Assembly: GCF_001294205.1 (NCBI RefSeq)
Contig: NZ_LAQT01000036.1
Location: 62,001 to 126,000 of the forward strand
Direction: 5' to 3'
Length of the DNA: 64,000 nucleotides
Source: Amantichitinum ursilacus
GTDB lineage: Bacteria; Pseudomonadota; Gammaproteobacteria; Burkholderiales; Chitinibacteraceae
Shown here: in pieces, positions 18,656 to 27,542 of the stretch
Layout of the letters: every line of letters begins with the position of its first letter
Position numbering within the stretch: the first letter of the stretch is position 1
The notes under the pieces: model-generated
The model's database searches: none
What the model was told of the DNA's origin: nothing
What the model saw: the letters and a program-made list of their open reading frames with translations, nothing else
Made by a program: the position numbers and the translations under genes

Positions 18656-19599
18656 GTGTACCAGCGACAATGTCCACAAGCAATTCAAACTTGAATTACC
18701 GCTGGTATCGTTACCGCAAGTATCGTATTTCACCGCTAGCATTCCGCTGCAACTCCTGCTTCTGAACGCTGGGCTTTGCCGGATGGCTTGGAATGGGCTT
18801 TGCCAGCAACGTCTTCTAGCCGCCATCGGCAAATTCGGGATGAGAGCGAAAACGGTCGTCACACTCCGGCGAGTCGCAGCCACGCTAGCCACTGTTTGTC
18901 TTATCCCCACAGCTTTGATCGCTTGCTGCCGCATGCCCCTAAAGCGCATAGTGGCCTAGTTTTCAGCCGGCTGACGTTCATTGCACTTCATGCGACATTA
19001 CGAATTAGCATTACTTTCCAAGAAAGTTGACAGCTCTTCCAATCCAAGCAGCACAGCAATTTGCCCAGAAATCATAGAAAAATCGCATATATAATATATT
19101 AATGGCATGAAGGGGATTATGTGGCGTCCTCTGCTCATAGTAAGCGAAGGCAGTGGTCATCATAAAAAATATTGCAAATCAACAACATGGCAGATTGGAA
19201 TTGGAGGCTAGCGGCAGTTACGCGGAAAATTAGTGCGCGGGGATGCCCCATAAACGACTTCTACGCCTGCTTGCGGACATTGATGTGGAGGAAACCTCCA
19301 GCGGCATCACGAACAAAATGTCGCGTGGGACGAATTTCGCTTTTTCTGCAATGCATGAAAGCACTCGGTCGCACTCACATAGAGCCTAGCCTCGGCAAAA
19401 TTGGTCCCAAGGGCTGCTTGAATCACAAATGGTCGCAGTTGGGTCCTTTGGTACCTGTAGACGTCTTGCCATCGGAACAGGGCGGATTGCAGGAAAAGTA
19501 ATTGACAAAGAGTTGGCACGGTACAATAGAAAACCGTTCTAAAATTAATGGCATAAGCAAGCATTCTGGCGTTTCCGCCGTGCGGGAATTGAGAGAACT
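18656..19599. other. Left arm of the island, no recognisable gene
   Basis: About 940 bases with only short, non-protein-like frames. The most plausible is a 48-codon frame at 19243-19389 (MPHKRLLRLLADIDVEETSS), which I do not recognise. It should hold the promoter of the operon beginning at 19600. An AT-rich patch lies near 19090. A dyad ACGGT-N10-ACCGT near 19519-19538 could be a regulatory site. Confidence 0.4.
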
Positions 19600-20910
19600 A
19601 TGAACAACATTGACGAAACCAAACAATTGCTTCGTGAGCAATATGAAGCCGACAACCGGCCTTGGGTTGTGGCCTATTCAGGGGGGAAAGATTCTACTCT
19701 TGTCCTCCAACTCGTCATGGAGCTGTTGCTTGAACTCGGTCCAGCTGCGAAGAAGCCTGTGTATGTGCTATCCAGTGATACGAGGGTGGAGGCTCCCATC
19801 GTATCCGAATATGTGATGGACGCGATGAAGCGCATCGAAACTTCTGCTCGGGCGCGAAATCTTAATGTACAAACCCAATTAGTATTTCCGGACATCGATG
19901 AAGGGTTCTGGGCTAAGTTGATTGGAAAGGGCTATCCACCGCCGAGCCGATGGTTCAGATGGTGTACCAGTAATATGAAGATTAAGCCATCGCGACGCGC
20001 GATTGATAATATTGTCGCGAAGAGCGGGAGCGTAATTTTATTGCTTGGGTCACGCATGGATGAAAGCTCGTTGCGCGCTCAGTCGATTCAGTCGTTTACT
20101 AACAGCGAACGGAACTTAAACCCACACCATGAGATACCTGATGCAATGGTTTTTAAGCCCATCGTGTCGTGGACTACAGATGAGGTGTGGGAATATCTTT
20201 ACTCCAACCCGCCCGCCTGGGGGGGCAGCCACGACAAAATCATTCAGTTGTATCGTCAAGCCAACGGTGGCGAATGCCCTGTGGTCTTCGATTTAAATAC
20301 ACCGTCTTGTGGTGGAAGCCGTTTTGGTTGCTGGACTTGCACGGTAGTTAGGCAAGACAAGTCTATGGAGGGCTTCATCGCCACGGGTGAAGAATGGATG
20401 AAACCTCTAAACATTTTCAGAGCAAGTCTAATTGAGTACCGTGATGCCGAAGGGATGCGCAGTTCAGTCAAACGAGACGGAACTCCAGGCACGGGGCCTT
20501 TCACCAGCGAGGCCCGTAAAAAGATTCTGCGTGAACTCTTGGAGACGGAAAAACAGGCGGGTTGGGAGCTGATATCCGCTGAAGAATTAACTAATATACA
20601 GCGCATTTGGAACACCGAATTCGATTATACAAAAGCGGAAGTAGTTGATCTCGCCAAAGCCTTCGGTCGCACATTAACTGCTGATTACTTGGAGCATCCC
20701 GAGGAGGCTGTAAAAGCGGCAGCTGCCGATTTCCTAGAAACGGCTGCGCTGGAAGCAGATGTGCCTGCCGAGCTGTTACACGCCATCTTGCATCTCACAA
20801 AGAATAAGTGGTCCTCGTTAGAAATATATGGTGCAAAGACGGGCTTAGAACGCGACCTTGAAAAAACGTTGATTTTGGCTGCTAAGCAGGTGGAACAGGC
20901 TGCCCCATGA
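19600..20910 (+). CDS. dndC: DNA phosphorothioation sulfurtransferase DndC-like (PAPS-reductase fold)
   Basis: A 436-residue PP-loop ATPase. The nucleotide-binding P-loop AYSGGKDSTLVLQLV is at about residues 24-38. Conserved family stretches follow: RWFRWCTSNMKIKPSRR, LLGSRMDESSLRAQSI, and a cysteine-rich FeS-type segment SCGGSRFGCWTCTVV near residue 230-245. In Dnd systems DndC activates the DNA backbone with ATP so that a sulfur from a cysteine desulfurase can replace a non-bridging oxygen. It is the first gene of five and overlaps dndD by ATGA. No dndA is present, so a host desulfurase would have to donate sulfur (inference). Confidence 0.9.
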   Translation: MNNIDETKQLLREQYEADNRPWVVAYSGGKDSTLVLQLVMELLLELGPAAKKPVYVLSSDTRVEAPIVSEYVMDAMKRIETSARARNLNVQTQLVFPDIDEGFWAKLIGKGYPPPSRWFRWCTSNMKIKPSRRAIDNIVAKSGSVILLLGSRMDESSLRAQSIQSFTNSERNLNPHHEIPDAMVFKPIVSWTTDEVWEYLYSNPPAWGGSHDKIIQLYRQANGGECPVVFDLNTPSCGGSRFGCWTCTVVRQDKSMEGFIATGEEWMKPLNIFRASLIEYRDAEGMRSSVKRDGTPGTGPFTSEARKKILRELLETEKQAGWELISAEELTNIQRIWNTEFDYTKAEVVDLAKAFGRTLTADYLEHPEEAVKAAAADFLETAALEADVPAELLHAILHLTKNKWSSLEIYGAKTGLERDLEKTLILAAKQVEQAAP

Positions 20911-22967
20911 TTTTTAAAAATATTACAATAAAGAATTTATTTTCTTATCGTGAAGGTGTTTTTGATTTTCCTGATGCCAATGCGGCGGGGAAAAACGTAA
21001 TCTTGATCCACGGTCGGAATGGCTTTGGCAAAACCAGTTTCATTAATTCATTAATTCTATTTTTTGTCGGTAGTGGCGATACCGAGCTGCGTACTGTGTC
21101 CAGAGGAAAGTTATATTCGCCTCGCGAATATATGCTTGGGCGCGGTGCGGAATGGGAAGGGGTATTCAACCGAAAAGCCTTGGCCGCCGGGGAAGCAGAG
21201 TGCAGTATTTCCGTCACGTGGCAAGAGTCGAAAGGGACCGTCACGGCAGTCAGGTCTTGGGTCTTAGATGGAACCTCCGCAATTGTCGAGACATTGTCTG
21301 TCAAACCTAGCTTTGCAACGGATCAGGATGTCCTTGATGAGGCCGAGCAAAGGCAGGAGTTTTTGAATAGAAGACTTCCAAGGTCGCTAGTTCCATTTTT
21401 CATCTACGATGCTGAGCAAGTACAGAAGATTGCTGAGAGTAATTCGGAAGCAGTGTTAGAACAAGTTGAGCGCCTTCTGGATATTACCTCTATTAATACC
21501 GCCGATAGTTATCTAAGCCGAGTGCTACAGAAGCTTCGCCGAGACAGCGACGCTAAGCAGGAACAATTGCGCTTAGAGGAGCTACGTGGGCAATACGAAG
21601 TAGAACGGTCGAAACGTTCGCAAATCGAGCTCGAAATTGACAACTTCGAACGGGATGATATAGAGCTCAAGCGCCGAATTAAGGAACTTGACAAACGCTT
21701 GAATACATCGCGCGCCTCAATGAATGAACAGAGCGAAAGCATTGTTAGGGCACAAATCGCAGAGAAGAAAAGCGACTTGGAAATTAAAACGTCACTGTTT
21801 ATCGACTCATTTCCTGCCGTCGCGCCGCTAGTCTGCCATCCCAAACTTCTTGCCGCTACGATTTCTAAGGTAAAAGATAGTTCGCAGGGCAAGGCCGAAC
21901 TAGTTGAGGAGTTGCGCGCTATTATTTCTCGGTTGCCAGCGAGATTGTTTGATGAGCCACAGTTTCCTAAACCAGTTTTAAGTGAATCACAAACAAGGTT
22001 TCTGAAACAAAAGGCGGAATTGCTAATCGAAGCCGAAATTGAGCTGGCCAGTGCATCAAATGAGAAGGATGCGTGGCGACTTGGTGTTGATCGGGCAAGA
22101 AAAATTGAGGCCATTTTGCGTCCGTTTACCACAAACGGTGTCGTGCGCGAGACGTACACATCCCAGCTGCGGGACATTATCAAGATTTCTAGAGACGAGT
22201 TATCACTTTCGGCGCAGTTGGAGGATTTAAGTTCGCTCCCAGAAGTTGAACGCGAACGTCAATTAGCGAGACGTGAGGAAATCGCCGATTTAACTGGCCA
22301 GTCCGATAAAATTCGAGAACGAATTGGCTTTCTGAAAGAGAGCCTGAATCCAGCCGGTCGTTTAATCGAAAAATTGAAGATTGATGTCAACGTTCAAGAG
22401 CGAAAAGTGAGCGAGGCAACAAGGAATCAGATTGGGGTCGAAATTGCGGAAAAAGCGCTGAACGGGATAAGACTGTACAGAAGCGCGCTGAAGCAGGCGC
22501 ATCAGACACAAATTCAACAGAAGATGAATGAGCATTTTCAAGTATTAATGGACTCAAATTCATTGATTCGTAATATTGTTTTTGATGAAGACTACAAAAT
22601 AAATTATCTCGATTCGGATGCAAAACTTGTCGGAATGGGGAACATATCGGCTGGTATGAAGCAGCTTGCGGCGCAATCGTTCCTCTGGGCGTTGAAAGAT
22701 GTTGCAGGAATGCCTTGCCCCGTCGTGATTGATACTCCCTTGGCGCGTATTGACGCTGGACATCAGAAACTATTGATTACTAAATTTTATCCGTCCGCTG
22801 CTGAGCAGGTAATTGTTTTGCCAACTGATTCCGAATTAGATGCTTCGAAGTATGCTTTGCTCAAGCCATTCATTGCTGGCGAGTTCTGCCTGAGTAACCC
22901 CAAAGGCGACTCTACTACCGTGGCGCCGGGAGTTGCGATGCACTCGGGAGTTGGAGAGGTTCAATGA
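20907..22967 (+). CDS. dndD: DndD-like SMC/Rad50-type ATPase
   Basis: A 686-residue protein of the length usual for DndD. Walker A is IHGRNGFGKTSFINSL at about residues 34-49. The centre (about 200-530) is charged coiled-coil (RLEELRGQYEVERSKRSQIE). The ABC signature is SAGMKQLAAQSFLW and Walker B is PCPVVIDTPLARID near residue 610. A zinc-hook CxxC is not visible in the coiled coil, unlike Rad50 and many DndD proteins. DndD is thought to use ATP to open or nick DNA for sulfur insertion. It overlaps both neighbours by ATGA. Confidence 0.87.
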   Translation: MIFKNITIKNLFSYREGVFDFPDANAAGKNVILIHGRNGFGKTSFINSLILFFVGSGDTELRTVSRGKLYSPREYMLGRGAEWEGVFNRKALAAGEAECSISVTWQESKGTVTAVRSWVLDGTSAIVETLSVKPSFATDQDVLDEAEQRQEFLNRRLPRSLVPFFIYDAEQVQKIAESNSEAVLEQVERLLDITSINTADSYLSRVLQKLRRDSDAKQEQLRLEELRGQYEVERSKRSQIELEIDNFERDDIELKRRIKELDKRLNTSRASMNEQSESIVRAQIAEKKSDLEIKTSLFIDSFPAVAPLVCHPKLLAATISKVKDSSQGKAELVEELRAIISRLPARLFDEPQFPKPVLSESQTRFLKQKAELLIEAEIELASASNEKDAWRLGVDRARKIEAILRPFTTNGVVRETYTSQLRDIIKISRDELSLSAQLEDLSSLPEVERERQLARREEIADLTGQSDKIRERIGFLKESLNPAGRLIEKLKIDVNVQERKVSEATRNQIGVEIAEKALNGIRLYRSALKQAHQTQIQQKMNEHFQVLMDSNSLIRNIVFDEDYKINYLDSDAKLVGMGNISAGMKQLAAQSFLWALKDVAGMPCPVVIDTPLARIDAGHQKLLITKFYPSAAEQVIVLPTDSELDASKYALLKPFIAGEFCLSNPKGDSTTVAPGVAMHSGVGEVQ

Positions 22968-24439
22968 GTAAAGTATATATAAGCGAAGAAGATGAGTTGC
23001 TTGTCCGGAAGATTTTGAGAAAAGGCCTGTTAGCTGAGGAGCGAGAGCCGAAATGGAAGGCTCTCCGTTTAGCATTGGCATTATCATTTGCGCGCGCAGA
23101 ACCCCCATCTGAAGACTATGACGATTATCGCCCGCGTGGCGGCGAATACGCTTGGGAACAGCTGCTTGGGAAGGAGCCAGAGGTGAATTACGAGGACTCC
23201 TACCGGGCGGTACTCTCCGTCTACCATAATTTGGACCTCTTTGATGCAGCACATGACGAATTCGGTCGTCTGCTTCAGCGCCATATCCGTAGGGGCTTGG
23301 CAGAGATTCGGAAAGGTTGGCGGGAAACTCACAATTTCTACGAGTTTCTCTATCAAGAATTGCTGAGTCGGGTGCAAGTTCCAGATGCAGTCGAGACCGA
23401 CTTGAGTGGTCCGCTAATGGGTGCTTTAGCCGAGTTGGGGATAGCTGCCCAGATTGCAAAAAGCACGGTGGGCCCACGATTGCAGAGCGTTGATTTGGTC
23501 CTTGCAGATGCGACGCAGTTGCGCACTCTTCAAAAAGCAAACGAAAATCTAGCTTTAATTTTGGGGACGGGGCCAATATCCTTTTCATTACCTGGCACAC
23601 CGAGGACGGTTACCGCTCACATTCCTAAACCGAAAGACGCTTGGCATACTGTCACGTGGGGTCAGATTGTTTCACAGGTACCGGATGAGCCGGACGCTCA
23701 TTTGGGAGTTTGCCTTGGAATGGACCCGTTAGGCGCCGCAGTAAAGTTTGATTTGACCCAAGCTCCTCATCTCTTGGTGGCCGGAACTACTAATAGTGGA
23801 AAGAGCGTAACCCTTCATGCCATTTTGGGTTCTCTACTTGTTAAGAGTGGGACGGATAAGCTTAAACTGTCTTTAATTGACCCGAAGCAAGTTGAGTTCG
23901 CCGTTTATAAAGGGTTGGCCCATTTAACTGATGAGAGTCCGATTACCGACATGGCTGTCGCCAAATCTCATCTCGACGAAATCGTGAATGATATGGGGGA
24001 GCGTGAGGCGAAGTTAGCGGAACTGGGCTTTAAAAATCTACAAGAATGGAGAAAGCGACGGACTGATGCGCCGCCCTATCATGTGGTATTTATCGAGGAA
24101 CTTGCTGATTTGATTATGCAGTTCCCCGAGGCGGAGGTCCCTTTAGTTCGCCTTGCCCAAAAAGGACGGGCCAGCGGTATCCACTTGGTACTGGCGACAC
24201 AACGCCCAGATAGCGTAACACTGAGTGGTCTGCTTAGGACTAACGTTCCGAGTCGGGTGGCATTGAGTGTGCAAAAAGCTTCGGAGTCTAGGATTATTTT
24301 AGATGATTCGGGGGCGGAACTTTTGCTTGGACAGGGCGATGCACTTGTTAAAATCGTTGGGGAAGAAGTGCGGCGTGTTCAATGCGCTTTTGTAGATAAC
24401 TCTGATATTAAATCTATTATTTCTGGCCGTCGTTCTTAA
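22964..24439 (+). CDS. DndE-like domain fused to an FtsK/HerA-type DNA motor
   Basis: A 491-residue protein with two parts. Residues 1 to about 125 resemble DndE: RLALALSFARAEPP, GGEYAWEQLLGK and LLQRHIRRGLAEIRKGW match the family's ALALSL, E..TLLG and HIERGL patterns. After a linker, an FtsK/SpoIIIE-like ATPase follows, with Walker A LLVAGTTNSGKSVTLHAILG at about 268-287 and FtsK-type LATQRPDSVTLSGLLRTNVP. Walker B reads HVVFIEELADLIM, where the usual Asp-Glu is Glu-Glu. DndE binds nicked DNA in canonical systems. Fusion to a translocase suggests that modification or target search is driven along DNA. The DndE assignment is by eye only. Confidence 0.78.
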   Translation: MSKVYISEEDELLVRKILRKGLLAEEREPKWKALRLALALSFARAEPPSEDYDDYRPRGGEYAWEQLLGKEPEVNYEDSYRAVLSVYHNLDLFDAAHDEFGRLLQRHIRRGLAEIRKGWRETHNFYEFLYQELLSRVQVPDAVETDLSGPLMGALAELGIAAQIAKSTVGPRLQSVDLVLADATQLRTLQKANENLALILGTGPISFSLPGTPRTVTAHIPKPKDAWHTVTWGQIVSQVPDEPDAHLGVCLGMDPLGAAVKFDLTQAPHLLVAGTTNSGKSVTLHAILGSLLVKSGTDKLKLSLIDPKQVEFAVYKGLAHLTDESPITDMAVAKSHLDEIVNDMGEREAKLAELGFKNLQEWRKRRTDAPPYHVVFIEELADLIMQFPEAEVPLVRLAQKGRASGIHLVLATQRPDSVTLSGLLRTNVPSRVALSVQKASESRIILDDSGAELLLGQGDALVKIVGEEVRRVQCAFVDNSDIKSIISGRRS

Positions 24440-24449
24440 GAAGGTAGTC

Positions 24450-25673
24450 ATGGACAATTCGTTTATTTTGACTGAGTTTGTGCCGCTTTGCCTAACACTA
24501 GAGCGAATTGGGCCATTTCAGGACAGAGTTGAATACTTTGACTTTAGAGACGAACCCGGCGAACCAAGTAATTATTTTTTGTTTTTGAGCGGGAACGGGA
24601 AAGGTAAGACCCATATTCTCGAGACCATGGCTGCTCTGATGGGGGTTTTAGGAAATCATCCCGAGCGTGCTGCAACTAGTTTCGGTTTCGAACCATTAGA
24701 TGCAGGGAATGGACGGGCCCAACTGGACTTTCGCGCGTCGTACGCCAGCGAGGGAGTTTCGCACACTGTCGTTTTCTCTATTTTTGGTGGTAAGGCGGAT
24801 TCCGAGGTGTGGTTCAAGCCATGGTCTAAAGATATGTTACTCGAAGTCCGCGCAGACAGCTGGCATAACGTAGGCGTGATTAGGCGAGGCAGCGCTGACT
24901 ACCTTTGGGCTGGCATGGCCGATAATTGGTCTAAGGAATTTGTCTCCTGGATTGCAGATAGCGTTGGCGACAATGTGGAAGCTTTCGCCAGTTCTCCGTT
25001 ATCAGCGCCGACGATGATTTATTTCCCAGCCTATCGCGACATTGTGAAGCTCCCGTCGACTGAGCATCGCGCTATCGAACCCCCTGCAGATTGGAACTAT
25101 CGCCCCCTACATGTTTTCCGACAGGAGGGTCGTCGCTGGACAGAGTCATTAGATAATCTTCTTGTTTGGATGCTTTGGCTCGACGACGGTAGGTACGATG
25201 CAGCTCTGGAATTCGTTAACGAATTCATGTTTGCTGACTCCGAAAAAGAGCTTATGGGAATTCCCAATCGTAACGAGCTCGTTGCAAGGGTCAGGACGCA
25301 GGGGTCCCAGCCTTACCGACTTGACCAGCTGAGTAGCGGCGAAAAATCGTTGATGCAAATTTTTCTTCGGGTCGGTGCGCACATGACTCGAAATACGATA
25401 CTCATTGTCGATGAAGTTGATGCCCACTTGCACACCCAGTGGCGCTCTCGAATTTCACTTAGGTTGAAAGAAATGCTTCGTCGAAACGATGGCTTGTCTG
25501 TCTATCTCGCAAGCCACGCCATGGAGATAATCGATTCTCTCGCCATAGAAATTGATGAGCCGGGCCTAAGGAAATCTGCCGCAATCTTGGAGAGTCCGGA
25601 AGAAGAAGAACGAGCTCAGAAAATTCAGCAAGAGGTAGCTTTTCTGAAACGTAGCTTTGAGGGGGGGCATTGA
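24450..25673 (+). CDS. ABC-type AAA ATPase, AriA/OLD-like partner of the TOPRIM gene
   Basis: A 407-residue SMC/ABC-like ATPase without long coiled coil. Walker A is LSGNGKGKTHILETM at about residues 45-59, the signature is LSSGEKSLMQIFLRVG at about 293-308, Walker B is TILIVDEVDAHLHTQW at about 315-330, and the H-loop His is in YLASHAMEII. This is the AAA_15/AAA_21 style of OLD-family, Septu, Gabija and PARIS ATPases. AAGAAGG precedes the ATG, ten bases after the motor gene. Its stop overlaps the next start (TGATG), so it is made together with the DUF4435 protein, as in the two-gene PARIS system. Equivalence to AriA is inference. Confidence 0.8.
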   Translation: MDNSFILTEFVPLCLTLERIGPFQDRVEYFDFRDEPGEPSNYFLFLSGNGKGKTHILETMAALMGVLGNHPERAATSFGFEPLDAGNGRAQLDFRASYASEGVSHTVVFSIFGGKADSEVWFKPWSKDMLLEVRADSWHNVGVIRRGSADYLWAGMADNWSKEFVSWIADSVGDNVEAFASSPLSAPTMIYFPAYRDIVKLPSTEHRAIEPPADWNYRPLHVFRQEGRRWTESLDNLLVWMLWLDDGRYDAALEFVNEFMFADSEKELMGIPNRNELVARVRTQGSQPYRLDQLSSGEKSLMQIFLRVGAHMTRNTILIVDEVDAHLHTQWRSRISLRLKEMLRRNDGLSVYLASHAMEIIDSLAIEIDEPGLRKSAAILESPEEEERAQKIQQEVAFLKRSFEGGH

Positions 25674-26539
25674 TGGCTAGCATACGTGGTCGAGGCCTTT
25701 CAACGTCCCAAATTCGGAGCCGGTATGCTAACCGGGTCGAGATTTTTGTGGAGGGCCAAGATGACCTTGGCGTTTACAAGAATTACTGGTTTTCTGGTAT
25801 AGCGGATAAAGCGGTTTTCAAGCTGGCTGAGACTGGACCAGTTCCTCTGCCGGGATGCAACGGAGTGGAGCGGAATGTCCTCTATCAGCGAGCTGCCGGA
25901 ATTCAGGCATACGGGCTTGTTGACCGTGACGCAGTCGAGGACTCGGCACTTTCATGTACGCCGGATGATTCATTATTTTTGTCTGAAAATATGAACAAAA
26001 ATCCGAACATTTACTACACCCTTCGATGGGAGCTGGAGAACTATTTAATTGACGCGGTAGCTTGGGAGCAGGAGCGGGTCAATTCCAAGACTAGAGGAGA
26101 CGGCCGCCGCCCTGCTGAAGAGGTAATGGTTGAGATTTTTTGTCACTGCGATATCCTTGTCGCGCACGCGGCAGCTAACGCCCTATTGCACTCATTAGGG
26201 AAGCCAAAAATAGGTGATGGTTTTGGTACGAAGGTTGATACCCGAGCGGATTTCGAAGACCTTCTTTTCGCAGGTCCTTTCAAGGGACTCAGCGCTGCAG
26301 ACATTGCTGATTACTCGTCTTGGAAGCAACGCATCGAGGCTTTCGACTTGCCTCATGGAACAGTGGAGCAGCGTGTTTTCGCAATCTCGCGACGCATTCA
26401 CGGCAAAGCTTTGCTAGAGCGCTTCTTTAAAAAATATAGCATTCAAGATGACAAACGATTTAGCGTAGCCAGCCGAATTTCTGGAAGAATTCCGCAGGAA
26501 ATTGCATTACGTGTAGCAGAATGGGTTCAAGGGAATTAA
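25673..26539 (+). CDS. DUF4435 TOPRIM protein, AriB-like candidate effector nuclease
   Basis: A 288-residue protein starting at ATG 25673 within TGATG. It has a TOPRIM core: the glutamate motif RVEIFVEGQDDLGVY (Glu27), the DxD motif AYGLVDRDAVEDS (Asp84, Asp86), and an acidic WELENYLIDAVAW segment typical of DUF4435. In PARIS, AriB of this family is a toxin released by AriA when a phage anti-restriction protein is sensed. In OLD nucleases the TOPRIM domain cuts DNA. Last gene of the operon. The preceding genes suggest activation through altered or unmodified DNA, or through anti-Dnd proteins (inference). Confidence 0.8.
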   Translation: MASIRGRGLSTSQIRSRYANRVEIFVEGQDDLGVYKNYWFSGIADKAVFKLAETGPVPLPGCNGVERNVLYQRAAGIQAYGLVDRDAVEDSALSCTPDDSLFLSENMNKNPNIYYTLRWELENYLIDAVAWEQERVNSKTRGDGRRPAEEVMVEIFCHCDILVAHAAANALLHSLGKPKIGDGFGTKVDTRADFEDLLFAGPFKGLSAADIADYSSWKQRIEAFDLPHGTVEQRVFAISRRIHGKALLERFFKKYSIQDDKRFSVASRISGRIPQEIALRVAEWVQGN

Positions 26540-26663
26540 TATATACCACTATCAATTTTGTTAAATAACAGAAATATTGGTGTCCGATTGCCGTAATTCG
26601 CGCCGCGCGAGCAATTTACTGAAAAGAGATTTTTTGAAGTTTAGACGTCACTACTGTTATTAC

Positions 26664-26734
26664 GGGCCCTGTTGCATAAATCAAATTTGACAAAAATTCC
26701 GCCAATCCAGTGCTGGATTTATGCAATACGGGCC
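26664..26734. mobile_element. IS903/IS5-like terminal inverted repeats, MITE-sized remnant
   Basis: Two inverted ends (GGGCCCTGTTGCATAAATC at 26664-26682 and its imperfect complement at 26716-26734, 16 of 19 matching) enclose about 33 bases with no transposase. The GTTGCATAAATC core resembles ends of the IS903 group of IS5 elements. It is either a miniature element or the scar of an internal deletion. Confidence 0.5.
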
Positions 26735-27366
26735 GGGCCCGGAGGCGAGCCTGTTCCGACACTTTGGCGCTATCAGCGCCGTGCATACCCGGCCCCTGTT
26801 CGGATCCAGGGCAAGTGCACTTTTCATCATGCGCGCCGCTTTGAATCTCCACCCTCCGCGCCTTCTATCTACCTACCAATATCTTCCATCCCGTGCCGTC
26901 GACTCCCAGATGCAACGCCTCACTGCTGCTCAAAGCTGGCAGTATCACTTGTGAGTAGCCTGGCTGACGATGCACGTTGTTTGGTGATCACACGCCAGTC
27001 GGCAAATCGAGTTCGCCAATCTGATTGCAAAGATGCGGCACGCAGCGATAGCTGGAATACTGCTTGAGCCCCGCGCAGCACCTTAACGGTCGCGTCAGGG
27101 AGACTGCTGCGTTTGCCAAGCCCGGCGCCGTCTGACGTGCGGTACTCGTTTCCACTCACACCTTTACATCGCACAGGGCTAAACAACGGTGGCAGTTCTA
27201 CCTATTGCTACTCGTTTCTCAGCCGAAAAAGAGCTTCATGCTTACTCCGAACATATTTTGCTTTGATTTGCGCCGTAGATAGGAAAACTATTGCCAACGC
27301 CAAAATTGGAGGTTTTTATCCATTCCCTATTCCTTAAAATCAGCCAGTCATGCTCGTTCTTGCCAT
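26735..27366. other. Right arm of the island, no recognisable gene
   Basis: About 630 bases between the IS-like remnant and attR. Only short frames without protein-like composition are seen. It may be the residue of deleted cargo. Confidence 0.4.
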
Positions 27367-27391
27367 GGTTCGAATCCCCCTCTCTCCGCCA
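27367..27391. repeat. attR: second copy of the tRNA-Ser 3' end
   Basis: Identical over 25 bases to 18156-18180. It marks the right junction of the island. Confidence 0.93.
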
Positions 27392-27403
27392 GCAGAATTA
27401 GTT

Positions 27404-27436
27404 AAAAAAGCCCTCGAATGATTCGAGGGCTTTTTT
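27404..27436. terminator. Rho-independent terminator, probably the original tRNA-Ser terminator
   Basis: AAAAAAGCCCTCGAAT and its exact complement are separated by one base (effective loop AATGATT) and carry T-runs on both strands. It lies 12 bases after attR, where the tRNA terminator would have been before integration. It may also serve the convergent gene at 27543. Confidence 0.85.
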
Positions 27437-27542
27437 ATTTTCTGCGGGGCATGGGCACTATCGCGAGTAACTACTGCAAATCGCCCAAGTCACCGGTGTT
27501 CGCCACATAGCCATTGTCGGATCCACGCAAGGATTGCGAATC

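Larger units (their letters stand above)
18156..27391. mobile_element. Genomic island in tRNA-Ser carrying a Dnd-like/PARIS-like defence operon
   Basis: The element is bounded by a perfect 25-bp direct repeat of the tRNA-Ser 3' end (18156-18180 and 27367-27391). Base composition inside is visibly AT-richer than on either side. Beside the tRNA lies a decayed P4-type integrase, then about 1 kb of non-coding DNA, a five-gene operon (19600-26539), an IS903-like remnant and a further non-coding stretch. No intact integrase or excision factor was found, so it is probably immobile unless helped in trans. All its intact genes look like defence functions. Confidence 0.9.

Noticed and set aside
19502-19527. 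TTGACA...TACAAT as the promoter of the defence operon
   Set aside because: The spacing is only 14 bases, too short for a normal sigma-70 promoter; no better pair was found nearby.
18156-27391. Island as a prophage or integrative conjugative element
   Set aside because: No structural, replication, lysis, relaxase or conjugation gene is present. Only a defence operon and remnants were found.
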